A DNA stretch of 64,000 bases, from contig JBBJOW010000003.1 of assembly GCA_037724045.1 (NCBI GenBank), positions 1-64,000 of the forward strand. Reading direction: 5' to 3'. This document shows, in pieces, positions 7,437-15,304 of this stretch (its first letter is position 1; each line of letters opens with the position of its first letter). A program made the translations under genes and the position numbers. The notes below the pieces were generated by a model, which had not been told where the DNA came from, searched no databases, and saw nothing but the letters and a program-made list of their open reading frames with translations. Origin of the DNA: DATLGB01 sp037724045. Its GTDB lineage: Bacteria > Actinomycetota > Thermoleophilia > Solirubrobacterales > Solirubrobacteraceae.

Positions 7437-8312
7437 GTGCCGATCGTCAAGCTCACCCACCCCGACAAGGAGCTCTTCCCGGCGGACAAGATCACGAAGG
7501 CCGAGCTGGCCGAGCACTACGAGCGCGTGGCGGACCTCATGCTTGCGCACGTGCGCGACCGGCCGCTGTCGCTGCAGGTCTTCCCGGGCGGGATCGGGCG
7601 CCGCGGGCACTTCCTCAAGCAGATCCCGGACTACTTCCCGGCCTGGGTGGCGCGGGTCGAGCTGCCAAAGCACGGCGGAACGGTTACGCACGTGGTCGCG
7701 CGCGACGCGGACACGCTGCGCATGCTCGTCCAGCACAACGCGATCACGCTGCACGTCCCGACCGCGCGCATCGATCGGCTCGAGCGCCCCGATCGCCTGA
7801 TCGTCGACTTCGATCCGGAGGGCGACGATTGGGGCGTGGTGGTCGCGGCCGCCAAGGCCGCGGGCGAGCGGCTGCGGGCGGCGGGGCTCGAGCCCTTCGC
7901 GATGACCACGGGCTCGCGCGGGCTGCACGTCGTCGCGCCGCTGCGGCGCGAGGTCGACTACCCCGACGTGCTCGCGATGGCCAAGTCGCTCGGTCGCGCG
8001 CTCGTGGCCGACGTGCCCGACGAGCTCACGCAGGCCTTCAAGAAGGAGCGGCGCGAGGGCCGCGTGTTCGTCGACCATCTGCGCAACCGGATGGCGCACA
8101 CCGCGGTCGCGCCGTGGGCGACGCGCGCGCTCGACGGCGCGCCCGTGGCCATGCCGCTGCGCTGGCGAGAGCTCGATGACCCCGGGCTGCACCCGCGCGG
8201 CTGGACGCTGCGCACGGTGGCGCAGCGCCTGACCGGGGGCGACCCCTGGGAGGGGTTCAGCTCGGCAGCGGCGTCGCCGCGCTCGGCGGCACGTAAGCTC
8301 GCGGCCGCGTAG
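7437..8312 (+). CDS. LigD-type polymerase/primase domain protein (NHEJ)
   Basis: A 291-residue stand-alone archaeo-eukaryotic primase-like domain, the part of bacterial LigD that adds nucleotides at double-strand breaks. Conserved features: LTHPDKELFP at the N-terminus, the metal-binding DFD at about 124-126 inside VDFDPEGDDW, TTGSRGLHV at 157-165 (SGxxGxH-type strand) and VFVDHLRNRMAHTAVAPWA. Neither a ligase domain nor a Ku gene is in the window, so partners must be elsewhere or absent. The GTG at 7437 fits the domain start. Confidence 0.88.
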   Translation: MPIVKLTHPDKELFPADKITKAELAEHYERVADLMLAHVRDRPLSLQVFPGGIGRRGHFLKQIPDYFPAWVARVELPKHGGTVTHVVARDADTLRMLVQHNAITLHVPTARIDRLERPDRLIVDFDPEGDDWGVVVAAAKAAGERLRAAGLEPFAMTTGSRGLHVVAPLRREVDYPDVLAMAKSLGRALVADVPDELTQAFKKERREGRVFVDHLRNRMAHTAVAPWATRALDGAPVAMPLRWRELDDPGLHPRGWTLRTVAQRLTGGDPWEGFSSAAASPRSAARKLAAA

Positions 8313-8323
8313 CATCCGTCGGC

Positions 8324-8953
8324 GTGGCACAAGCGGCGAAACGCCGTGCCGGGACGCGGCAGGTCCCGCGCGCGGTCCGGGAAGCGCAGATGCTCACCGT
8401 CGCCGGCGAGGTCTTCGCCGCGCACGGCTTCCACGCGGCCTCGATGGACGAGATCGCCGAGCGCGCGGACATCTCCAAGCCGATGCTGTACGCCTACTTC
8501 GACTCCAAGGAGGGGTTGTACGCCGCGTACATGCAGCGGACGGGTGACGATCTGCTGGCGGCGATGGGCGCCGCGGTCGAACCGGACCTCGCGGCGGGGG
8601 AGCAGGTGCTGGCGTCCATGACCGCGTTCCTGGGCTTCGTGGACGCGCACCGGCCGGGCTGGGCGGTCCTGCAGCGCGAGCTGGCGGCCGGCGGGTCCGG
8701 GTCTGTGCCTGCGGGGGTCGCGCGCGTACGCGCCGCCATCGTCCGGCGCATGGCGGTCCTGCTTGCCGAATCGCTGGACGAGACGCTCGCGGACGCGCTC
8801 GCCCACGGCTTCGTCGGCGCGGGCGAGTCGCTGGCGACCTGGTGGCTCGACCACCCGGAGGCGACCCTCGAGGAGATGGCGGCGCGGATCATGGAGGTCG
8901 GCTGGGTCGGCGTGGGCGGCGTGCTCGACGGCCGCCGCTGGCCCGCGCGCTGA
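8324..8953 (+). CDS. TetR/AcrR-family transcriptional regulator
   Basis: 209 residues from a GTG start. The N-terminal helix-turn-helix is typical: VFAAHGFHAASMDEIAERAD then ISKPMLYAYFDSKEGLY. The C-terminal ligand domain is helical with no recognisable signature. Its stop codon is 2 bp from the start of the next gene, so it is probably co-transcribed with the membrane protein and may respond to a lipid or drug ligand. The target is unknown. Confidence 0.88.
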   Translation: MAQAAKRRAGTRQVPRAVREAQMLTVAGEVFAAHGFHAASMDEIAERADISKPMLYAYFDSKEGLYAAYMQRTGDDLLAAMGAAVEPDLAAGEQVLASMTAFLGFVDAHRPGWAVLQRELAAGGSGSVPAGVARVRAAIVRRMAVLLAESLDETLADALAHGFVGAGESLATWWLDHPEATLEEMAARIMEVGWVGVGGVLDGRRWPAR

Positions 8954-8955
8954 CC

Positions 8956-10272
8956 GTGGCGGGCGGGCGGGCCGCAATCACGGTGGCGGCGTGCCTGGCG
9001 CTCGCGGCGCTCACGCTGGTGATCTCCGACCAGCCTGCCTACGACCCCACGGCCTGGCTGATCTGGGGTCGCGAGCTCAGCGAGGGGACGCTGAGCATGG
9101 AAGGCGGGCCATCGTGGAAGCCGCTCCCGGTCGTCTTCACCTTCGGGTTCGCCTTCGCGGGCGACGACGCCGCGCCGCTGCTGTGGCTCCTCGCCGCGCG
9201 GGCGAGCGGGTTCCTCGCGGTTGCGCTCTGCTTCAGGGTCGCAGCGCGCATCGGCGGGCGCGCCGCCGGCTGGTTGGCCGCGGGGGGGCTGGTGCTGGCG
9301 ACGGACTTCCTCTTCAACGTCCTGCGCGGCGATTCGGAGGGGTTGCTGATCGCGCTCGCGCTCGGCGCCATCGACCTGCACCTGGGCGGCCGGCGCCGCG
9401 CTGCGCTGGCGGTCGGGATCGTCGCGGGGCTGATCCGCCCGGAGGTCTGGATCCCGCTGGCCGGCTACGGCCTGTGGCTGCTGGCTCGTGACCGGCGGCC
9501 CGCGACGGTGGGCCTGGCCTTCGGCGGCGCGGCCGGGCTGCTGGCGGCGTGGTTCGTGCCGGACTTCCTCGCGACGGGCGACTGGCTGCGCGGGGCCAAC
9601 CGTGCCCAGAACCCGGTCGCGGGCTCACCCGGCCAGTCCGCGTTCCCGTTCGGGCTGACCTTCGCGTACGCGTCGATCATGCTCGCCTGGCCCTTCTATG
9701 CAGGCGCGGTCTGGGCCGTGCGCAAGCGCCCGGGCCCCGTGCGCGGGATCGCTGCCGCCGCCATCGCGCTGATGGTCACGGTCGGCCTCCTCGCCGAGCT
9801 CGGCTTCACCGGCAACATCCGCTACGTCGCGCTGCCGGCCGCCCTCGTCGCGGTCCTGGGCGGCGTCGGCCTGCCCGGCGTCGCCGCCGCGGCGCGGGAG
9901 CGCTTCGGCCCGCGCGTCTTCGCGGTCACAAGCCTGGCCGCCGCCCTCGCGGTCTGCGTCTGCGTCGGCATCGTCGGCTACGGCGGCGTCCGCCTGACCC
10001 GCGAGGAGTACGTGTTCGGCTCGCGGCTCGACGCGGTCATCGCCGCCGCGGGCGGGGAGGAGGCCATCCGCGCGTGCGGCCAGATCTCCACCACGCGCTT
10101 CGAGCGCCAGGCCCTCGCCTATCGGCTCGAGCTGCCGCCGGGAGAGGTGTGGACCACCGCCGAGCGTCCCGGCATCGCCCTGATCCGCGGCGAGCGCGAG
10201 CACCCCAACGCCTCCGTCCTCCCGGTCGTAACCCGTCTCCCGGACTGGACGCTGCGCCGCGCTTGTCGATGA
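8956..10272 (+). CDS. Polytopic membrane protein, GT-C glycosyltransferase-like
   Basis: 438 residues with about nine hydrophobic segments. Features include an early acidic loop (PAYDPTAWLIWGREL), FNVLRGDSEGLLIALALGAIDLHL, and AGLIRPEVWIPLAGYG, which resembles polyprenyl-sugar-using GT-C mannosyltransferase-type proteins. The C-terminal 120 residues form a soluble domain with YVFGSRLDAVIAAAGGEEAI. The GTG at 8956 is preferred to upstream in-frame codons because those lie inside the TetR gene. Substrate and direction of transfer are unknown; the family assignment is tentative. Confidence 0.65.
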   Translation: MAGGRAAITVAACLALAALTLVISDQPAYDPTAWLIWGRELSEGTLSMEGGPSWKPLPVVFTFGFAFAGDDAAPLLWLLAARASGFLAVALCFRVAARIGGRAAGWLAAGGLVLATDFLFNVLRGDSEGLLIALALGAIDLHLGGRRRAALAVGIVAGLIRPEVWIPLAGYGLWLLARDRRPATVGLAFGGAAGLLAAWFVPDFLATGDWLRGANRAQNPVAGSPGQSAFPFGLTFAYASIMLAWPFYAGAVWAVRKRPGPVRGIAAAAIALMVTVGLLAELGFTGNIRYVALPAALVAVLGGVGLPGVAAAARERFGPRVFAVTSLAAALAVCVCVGIVGYGGVRLTREEYVFGSRLDAVIAAAGGEEAIRACGQISTTRFERQALAYRLELPPGEVWTTAERPGIALIRGEREHPNASVLPVVTRLPDWTLRRACR

Positions 10273-10323
10273 GAACGTCCGTAGGCGCTCAAGGGTTGGC
10301 GCGAACGAGCCGAAGATCGACGT

Positions 10324-11421
10324 ATGCGGGGGGCCGTCATCGCGGTGGGTTTGGCGTTGGTCTGCGCGGCACCCGCGGCCGCGCAGAGCGCGCCGCCAGT
10401 GACCGACGTCGTCGAGCCCACCCTGGACTCGATCGCCACCCCTGTCGCGCAACTGCTGGAGTTGCCCGAACGGCTGCTCGATCCCGCGCCGACTCCGGCG
10501 CCGCCCTCTGTGGACCTCACCCCTGAGGCGGCGGGGACGCCGCCGCCGGTGCCCGCCCGGCCCCGGCCGACGACGCGCACGCCGGTCGCGCAGGTGACGC
10601 CGGCTGCGACCCCCGACGGAACCCCTTCATCCGACCGCCCGGCGCGGAGTCGCGATCCGGCCGCTGCCGGCAGCTCCAGGGCCGGGCGGCCCCAGATCCC
10701 CATCGTGACCGCGGCAGACGTCCGCAACGTCGGCGCGGGCGAGCCCAAGGCCGCCGCGCGGCGGTCGCCCCCGCGGCCCGATCGGCTGACCCGGATCATC
10801 CGACTCATCCCCGGCTGGGTGAAGGTGGTGCTGACGCTCGGCGGCCTCGGGCTCGCCGTGCTCATCGCCGCCCTCTTGGTCAGCCGCCGCCAGCTCACCG
10901 CGGCCGTACGACGCGCGCACGAGGACGTGCTCACCGGCCTGCCCAACCGTGCGGCATTCGAGGAGGAGCTCGGGCTGATGACCGCTCAGTCCGCTCGGTC
11001 AGGTGCGTCGATGGCCGTGATCATGCTCGACCTCGACCACTTCAAGTCGATCAACGACGTCCACGGCCACAAGGCTGGCGACGCCGTGCTGGCCCAGATG
11101 GGCGCGCTCGCGCGGACGAATGTGCGCGGCGGTGATTTCGTCGCTCGCTACGGCGGCGAGGAGTTCGTCCTGCTCCTGCCGGGAACCGACCTGCTCGGCG
11201 CCGGCCGGCTCGCGGAGAACCTGCGCGGACGAATCAGCGCCACACGCCTGGGTGACCCGCCCATGCCCATCACCGCCAGCTTGGGCGTGGCCGCCGCGAC
11301 GGGCGACGCCCAGGCGCTGCGCGCGCTCGTTGCCGCCGCGGACGCGGCGCTCTATGAGGCCAAGGCAAACGGCCGCGACCGTGTGGTGCTTGCGGAGTCG
11401 CGCGTGCTCGCTCCGGCCTGA
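10324..11421 (+). CDS. Membrane-anchored diguanylate cyclase (GGDEF)
   Basis: 365 residues: signal peptide (1-21), a Pro/Thr-rich extracytoplasmic stretch to about 150, one membrane helix (about 163-187), then a cytoplasmic GGDEF domain. The catalytic motif is GGEEF at 277-281, so synthesis of c-di-GMP from two GTP is likely. RGGD at 268-271 fits the RxxD inhibitory site, implying product feedback. MLDLDHFKSINDVHGH is the standard metal/nucleotide segment. The disordered exterior has no sensor domain I can name. Confidence 0.9.
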   Translation: MRGAVIAVGLALVCAAPAAAQSAPPVTDVVEPTLDSIATPVAQLLELPERLLDPAPTPAPPSVDLTPEAAGTPPPVPARPRPTTRTPVAQVTPAATPDGTPSSDRPARSRDPAAAGSSRAGRPQIPIVTAADVRNVGAGEPKAAARRSPPRPDRLTRIIRLIPGWVKVVLTLGGLGLAVLIAALLVSRRQLTAAVRRAHEDVLTGLPNRAAFEEELGLMTAQSARSGASMAVIMLDLDHFKSINDVHGHKAGDAVLAQMGALARTNVRGGDFVARYGGEEFVLLLPGTDLLGAGRLAENLRGRISATRLGDPPMPITASLGVAAATGDAQALRALVAAADAALYEAKANGRDRVVLAESRVLAPA

Positions 11422-11440
11422 CACCATCGAACGGCCACGC

Positions 11441-11450
11441 TGGTATACCA
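11441..11450. promoter_or_regulatory. Palindromic GntR/FadR-type operator candidate
   Basis: TGGTATACCA is a perfect 10-bp palindrome matching the TNGTNNNACNA form used by FadR-subfamily GntR regulators. It lies directly in front of the FadR-like gene and overlaps its likely promoter or leader, which suggests autoregulation (inference). Confidence 0.5.
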
Positions 11451-11451
11451 G

Positions 11452-12513
11452 TTGACCAGTGGCGGTGCAGACGGAACCCGTGCAGCGCCGGCTCGTCTCG
11501 GAGCGGTGTACGAGTCGCTGCTCTCAGACGTGCTCACCGGGAGACTGCAGGCCGGCGACGCGCTGCCGTCCGAGCGCGCTCTGAGCGAGGGCTTCGCCGT
11601 CAACCGGCACGCCGTGCGCGAGGCGATCAAGCGCCTCCAGCAGGCCGGGCTCGTCCTGGTCGCCCAGGGCGGCGCGACGCGCGTCAACGACTGGCGCCGG
11701 ACGGCCGGGCTCGATCTGCTCGTCAGCCTGGTCGGTGCGGCCCGAGGGGAGGGCCGCGCGGCGCTGCTGGGCGACGTGCTCGAGATGCGCGCGGCGGTCG
11801 GCGCCGACGTGGCCCGGGCGTGCGCGCAGCGCACCGCACCGCGCCTGCAGCCCGCCGCCGGCGCCGAGGGCTACGCGCAGCTGTGGGAGGCGATCGCCGA
11901 CGGGGCCGGCAACCTCGCGTACCGGCTGGCGCTCAACACGCTCATCGCCGCCCAGCGCGGCGGCGCGATCGACCCCGGCATCTACGCCGTCGAATACAAG
12001 GACGTCGCGGCACAGGCGGACCTGCTCGACGCCATCGCTGCCGGCGACGGGCCGCGCGCCGGCCTTCTCGCCCGCGGCCTCCTCGAGCGAAACCGGAGCT
12101 CGGGCGAAGCCAGAAGCGGTGGCGAGGCGACGGCGGCGACGAAGGCCGGCCCGAGCAGGGCCAGCCGGCTGACGCCGAGGTCAGCTGTCGGGGTCGCGCT
12201 CAGCCTTGCCGGCATCATCAACCTGTCCATGCTGCTCATCGCGGCCGCCGTCTTCTTCGACTCCGGCCGCACCGACATCGACACCATCGAGGGCGCCCAC
12301 GCCGGGTTGGAGACCCTGCTCGGCCCGGGCGCCGCGCTCGCCTTCGCCATCGCCCTGCTCGCTTCGGGCCTGTCGAGCTCGAGCGTCGGGACCTATGCGG
12401 GCCAGGTCGTCATGCAGTGGTGGTCCTCGGCCTCGGCGCCGACACGACCGACGTACTCGTCCTCAGCCAGGTCGCCCTCGGCTTCGGCATCCCGTTCGCC
12501 CTCGTCCCGCTGA
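11452..12513 (+). CDS. FadR/GntR-type regulator with a C-terminus fused in frame to an Nramp fragment
   Basis: Residues 1-75 form a GntR winged helix: VYESLLSDVLTGRLQAGDAL, PSERALSEGFAVNRHAVREA, then VLVAQGGATRVNDW. A helical FadR-like effector domain runs to about 215. Without a stop the frame enters hydrophobic Nramp sequence (VALSLAGIINLSMLLIAAAV, LLASGLSSSSVGTYAGQVVM) and ends in frameshifted low-complexity Ser. The start may be the TTG at 11452 or the GTG at 11506, where the conserved helix begins. A soluble regulator tethered to two membrane helices would be unusual. A deletion fusing two neighbours is the simplest explanation. Confidence 0.65.
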   Translation: MTSGGADGTRAAPARLGAVYESLLSDVLTGRLQAGDALPSERALSEGFAVNRHAVREAIKRLQQAGLVLVAQGGATRVNDWRRTAGLDLLVSLVGAARGEGRAALLGDVLEMRAAVGADVARACAQRTAPRLQPAAGAEGYAQLWEAIADGAGNLAYRLALNTLIAAQRGGAIDPGIYAVEYKDVAAQADLLDAIAAGDGPRAGLLARGLLERNRSSGEARSGGEATAATKAGPSRASRLTPRSAVGVALSLAGIINLSMLLIAAAVFFDSGRTDIDTIEGAHAGLETLLGPGAALAFAIALLASGLSSSSVGTYAGQVVMQWWSSASAPTRPTYSSSARSPSASASRSPSSR

Positions 12514-12643
12514 TCTGGCTGACCCGCCGGGGCGACGTGATGGGGGCCTGGTCAACCGGCGCCCGACGACGCTCGCGGCGAGCGTCGTCGCGATGGTCAT
12601 CATCGGCCTCAACCTCTTCCTGCTCTACGACACCTTCACGTAG
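12181..12643 (+). pseudogene. Nramp/MntH divalent metal transporter C-terminal relic
   Basis: Three frames in series carry Nramp C-terminal pieces: IEGAHAGLETLLGPGAALAF with LLASGLSSSSVGTYAGQVV, then VLVLSQVALGFGIPFALVPL with TRRGDVMG, then TTLAASVVAMVIIGLNLFLL. Two frameshifts or small deletions separate them. The N-terminal half with the DPGN metal-binding helix is gone. The first piece is fused to the FadR-like gene upstream. Clearly inactive as a transporter. Confidence 0.7.
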
Positions 12644-12684
12644 GCTTCGAGGCGAGACGTCGGTCACCGAGGGAGGACCTTCCA

Positions 12685-14316
12685 GTGCGCAGCACCATGC
12701 AGGACGCCCCGCTGTCGATCGCCCGCCTGGTGCGCCACGGGACGGTGGTCCACGGTGCCAGCGAGGTGTCGAGCTGGACCGGGGACGGCTTTCGCACCGC
12801 CACGTACGCCGAGGTCGGCAAGCGGGCGGCGCGCCTGGCCAACGCCCTGCGCGCGCTGGGGATCGACGGTGACCAGCGCGTCGCCACCTACCAGTGGAAC
12901 AACCAGGAGCACCTGGAGGCGTACTTCGCGGTGCCGGCGATGGGGGCGGTGCTGCACACCCTCAACATCCGCCTCTTCCCCGAGCAGGTCGTCTTCATCG
13001 CCAACCACGCGGAGGACAAGGTCGTCATCGTCGACGCGTCGCTGGTCGAGCCACTGTCCAAGGTCCTTCCGGAGTTCGAGACGGTCGAGCACGTGCTGGT
13101 GACCGGCGAGGACCCCGACCTGTCGCCCCTTGCCGACAAGGGCGCCGAGATCCACTCCTACGAGTCGCTGCTCGCCGACGCCTCCGACGACTTCGACTGG
13201 GTCGAGGTCGACGAGAACGACGCGGCGGCCATGTGTTACACGAGCGGCACGACCGGCAACCCGAAGGGCGTCGTCTACAGCCATCGCTCGGTCGTCCTGC
13301 ACTCGATGGCCGCGTGCATGGGGGACGCGATGGGCCTGTCCCCGTCGAGCAAGGTCCTCGTGATCGTCCCGCAGTTCCACGCGATGGCGTGGGGGCTGCC
13401 CTACGCGGCGATGCTGGTCGGCGCCGAGCTCGTGATGCCCGACCGCTTCCTGCAGCCCGAGCCGATGCTGAAGATGATCCAGGAGGCGAAGCCGAACTTC
13501 GCGGGCGCGGTCCCCACGATCTGGCAGGGGCTGCTCGGACTGCTCGAGGGTGACGACGAGGCTGACATCTCCTGCCTGGAAGAGGTCGTCGTCGGCGGAT
13601 CGGCGTGCCCGGAGTCGCTGATGCGCGCCTTCGAGGAGAAGTTCCGCGTGCGCATCCTGCACGCGTGGGGCATGACGGAGACGTCGCCGCTGGGCTCGGT
13701 CGCCCGTCCGCCGATCGCGGCGCACGGGGAGGACGCGTGGCGCTACCGCGTCACCCAGGGCCGCTTCATGGCGGGCGTCGAGGCGCGGCTGATCGCCGAG
13801 GACGGTTCGGTGCAGCCGTGGGACGATGAGGCCGTCGGCGAGCTCGAGTGCCGCGGACCGTGGATCACCGCCAGCTACCACCTCGACGACGACGACGAGA
13901 AGTTCCACGACGGCTGGCTGCGCACGGGCGACGTCGGGCGTATCTCGCCCGACGGCTTCCTCACGCTGACCGACCGCTCCAAGGACGTCATCAAGTCCGG
14001 CGGCGAATGGATCTCCTCCGTGGAGCTCGAGAACGCGATCATGGGCCACCCCGCCGTCGCCGAGGCGGCGGTCATCGGCATCCCCGACGAGAAATGGGGC
14101 GAGCGGCCGCTGGCGTCCGTCGTCGTCAAGGATGGGGAGGACGTCTCGGCGGATGACCTGCGCGGCTTCCTCGCCGACAAGGTCGCCAAATGGCAGCTGC
14201 CCGACTCCTGGGCCTTCATCGAGGAGGTGCCCAAGACCTCGGTGGGCAAGTTCGACAAGAAGGTCATCCGTCAGCGCTTCGCCGATGAGGAGCTCGAGGT
14301 GGTCCAGGCCAGTTGA
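12685..14316 (+). CDS. AMP-binding acyl-CoA synthetase (fatty-acid-CoA ligase type)
   Basis: 543 residues from a GTG preceded by GGGAGGA. It activates a carboxylic acid as acyl-AMP and then acyl-CoA. Signatures: the P-loop YTSGTTGNPKG, PQFHAMAWGLPY (medium/long-chain acyl-CoA synthetase pattern), HAWGMTETSP, GWLRTGDVGRISPDG and the hinge/C-domain SKDVIKSGGEWISSVELEN. The near-terminal Lys in TSVGKFDKK is the adenylation lysine. Length is normal. The next gene overlaps by 4 bp. Chain-length preference cannot be read from sequence alone. Confidence 0.88.
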   Translation: MRSTMQDAPLSIARLVRHGTVVHGASEVSSWTGDGFRTATYAEVGKRAARLANALRALGIDGDQRVATYQWNNQEHLEAYFAVPAMGAVLHTLNIRLFPEQVVFIANHAEDKVVIVDASLVEPLSKVLPEFETVEHVLVTGEDPDLSPLADKGAEIHSYESLLADASDDFDWVEVDENDAAAMCYTSGTTGNPKGVVYSHRSVVLHSMAACMGDAMGLSPSSKVLVIVPQFHAMAWGLPYAAMLVGAELVMPDRFLQPEPMLKMIQEAKPNFAGAVPTIWQGLLGLLEGDDEADISCLEEVVVGGSACPESLMRAFEEKFRVRILHAWGMTETSPLGSVARPPIAAHGEDAWRYRVTQGRFMAGVEARLIAEDGSVQPWDDEAVGELECRGPWITASYHLDDDDEKFHDGWLRTGDVGRISPDGFLTLTDRSKDVIKSGGEWISSVELENAIMGHPAVAEAAVIGIPDEKWGERPLASVVVKDGEDVSADDLRGFLADKVAKWQLPDSWAFIEEVPKTSVGKFDKKVIRQRFADEELEVVQAS

Positions 14317-14834
14317 GGGCTTTCCGGCGCTGGCTGCTGCGATTGCTCGCGCTGGCCGCGCTCGCGGGCGTCGGGTACGGGGTGTACGTCATCGTCCGCG
14401 ACGGGACCGATGACGCCATCGGCACGCGGGGCCCGATCCAGCCCGCGCTGGAGAAGCTCGCCTCGCGCCAGGAGCAGCTCGGCGCCCGGCTCGAGGTCCT
14501 GCGGCCGGGCGTCTCCGGCGGACAGGCGCAGACGGCGCTGCGCGCGACCCAGCGTGCCCACGAGGCGGCGGTGCGCGTCTTCCGTGAGCGGCGCTCGCTC
14601 GCTGAGCCGATCCCCGGCGAAACGGAGCTCAACACGGCGCTGGGGGCCGAGTTCGACTACCTCGACGCGCTGCGCTCAGTCCTCTCGAACCGCCGTTCGC
14701 CCCTGCTGGGCGACCTTGGCGACCGCGCGCAGGAGGCCCTGGACGCCTTCACCGCGCTGCCGGAGTCGGCCGGGATGGAAGAGGGGATCCGCGGCACTCA
14801 GGCGTTCATCGAATGGGCGCGCGCGCGACGCTGA
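14313..14834 (+). CDS. Single-pass membrane-anchored hypothetical protein
   Basis: 173 residues with a TTG start overlapping the synthetase stop. A basic N-terminus (MRAFRRWLLRLL) and one membrane helix are followed by an extracytoplasmic helical domain rich in Ala, Glu and Arg, with likely coiled-coil heptads around residues 45-105. No known family. Translational coupling to the acyl-CoA synthetase suggests shared expression. Confidence 0.65.
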   Translation: MRAFRRWLLRLLALAALAGVGYGVYVIVRDGTDDAIGTRGPIQPALEKLASRQEQLGARLEVLRPGVSGGQAQTALRATQRAHEAAVRVFRERRSLAEPIPGETELNTALGAEFDYLDALRSVLSNRRSPLLGDLGDRAQEALDAFTALPESAGMEEGIRGTQAFIEWARARR

Positions 14835-14850
14835 GCGATAGCGTCCGGCC

Positions 14851-14982
14851 ATGGCCTACAGCGTCAGCGGCAAGGTCGCGCTCGTCACGGGCGCGCAGCG
14901 GGGGATCGGCCTTGCGGTGATCGACGAGGCCACGCGCAAGCGCGCCGACGTGCAGGACCTGCTGCGCGAGCTCGACCGATAG
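14851..14982 (+). pseudogene. Short-chain dehydrogenase relic reduced to head and tail
   Basis: A 43-codon frame begins MAYSVSGKVALVTGAQRGIG, the Rossmann opening with the TGxxxGxG cofactor loop. It then goes straight to VIDEATRKRADVQDLLREL, which looks like an SDR C-terminal helix. The NNAG strand and the SxnYxxxK catalytic set are missing; about 200 residues have been lost. The frame remains open. Confidence 0.6.
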
Positions 14983-14992
14983 TGGCGCCCTG

Positions 14993-15304
14993 ATGCCCGA
15001 CCAGCTGCGCCCGCTGTTCGACCGCGTGGTGATCAAGGAGCTCGAGCCCGACCGGGTGCGCCAGTCGGGGCTCGTGGTGCCGTCGGGCTCGCACGAGCCG
15101 CCGCCGCACCACGGCATCGTGCTCGCCGTCGGGCCCGGCCTGGACTGGTGGGAGTCCGTGGGCGTGGCGATGCCCGTCGTGCCCGGTGACCACGTGGTCT
15201 TCCCCGCCAACGCCGGCGCATGGGTCGACGTCGAGGAGGAGCGCCTGCTCGTCTGCCGGGTCACCGAGCTGCTCGGCGTGCTGGAGCGTGTCGCGGCGGG
15301 CTGA
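14993..15304 (+). CDS. groES: GroES-type co-chaperonin
   Basis: 103 residues, MPDQLRPLFDRVVIKELEPD followed by QSGLVVPSGS, the mobile-loop region (SHEPPPHHG) and GIVLAVGPG, then VVPGDHVVFPANAG. It should cap a GroEL ring, but no groEL is adjacent. The mobile loop is a little unusual (PPPHH), so this may be a secondary GroES paralogue. The 3' end overlaps the YcaQ-like gene. Confidence 0.85.
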   Translation: MPDQLRPLFDRVVIKELEPDRVRQSGLVVPSGSHEPPPHHGIVLAVGPGLDWWESVGVAMPVVPGDHVVFPANAGAWVDVEEERLLVCRVTELLGVLERVAAG

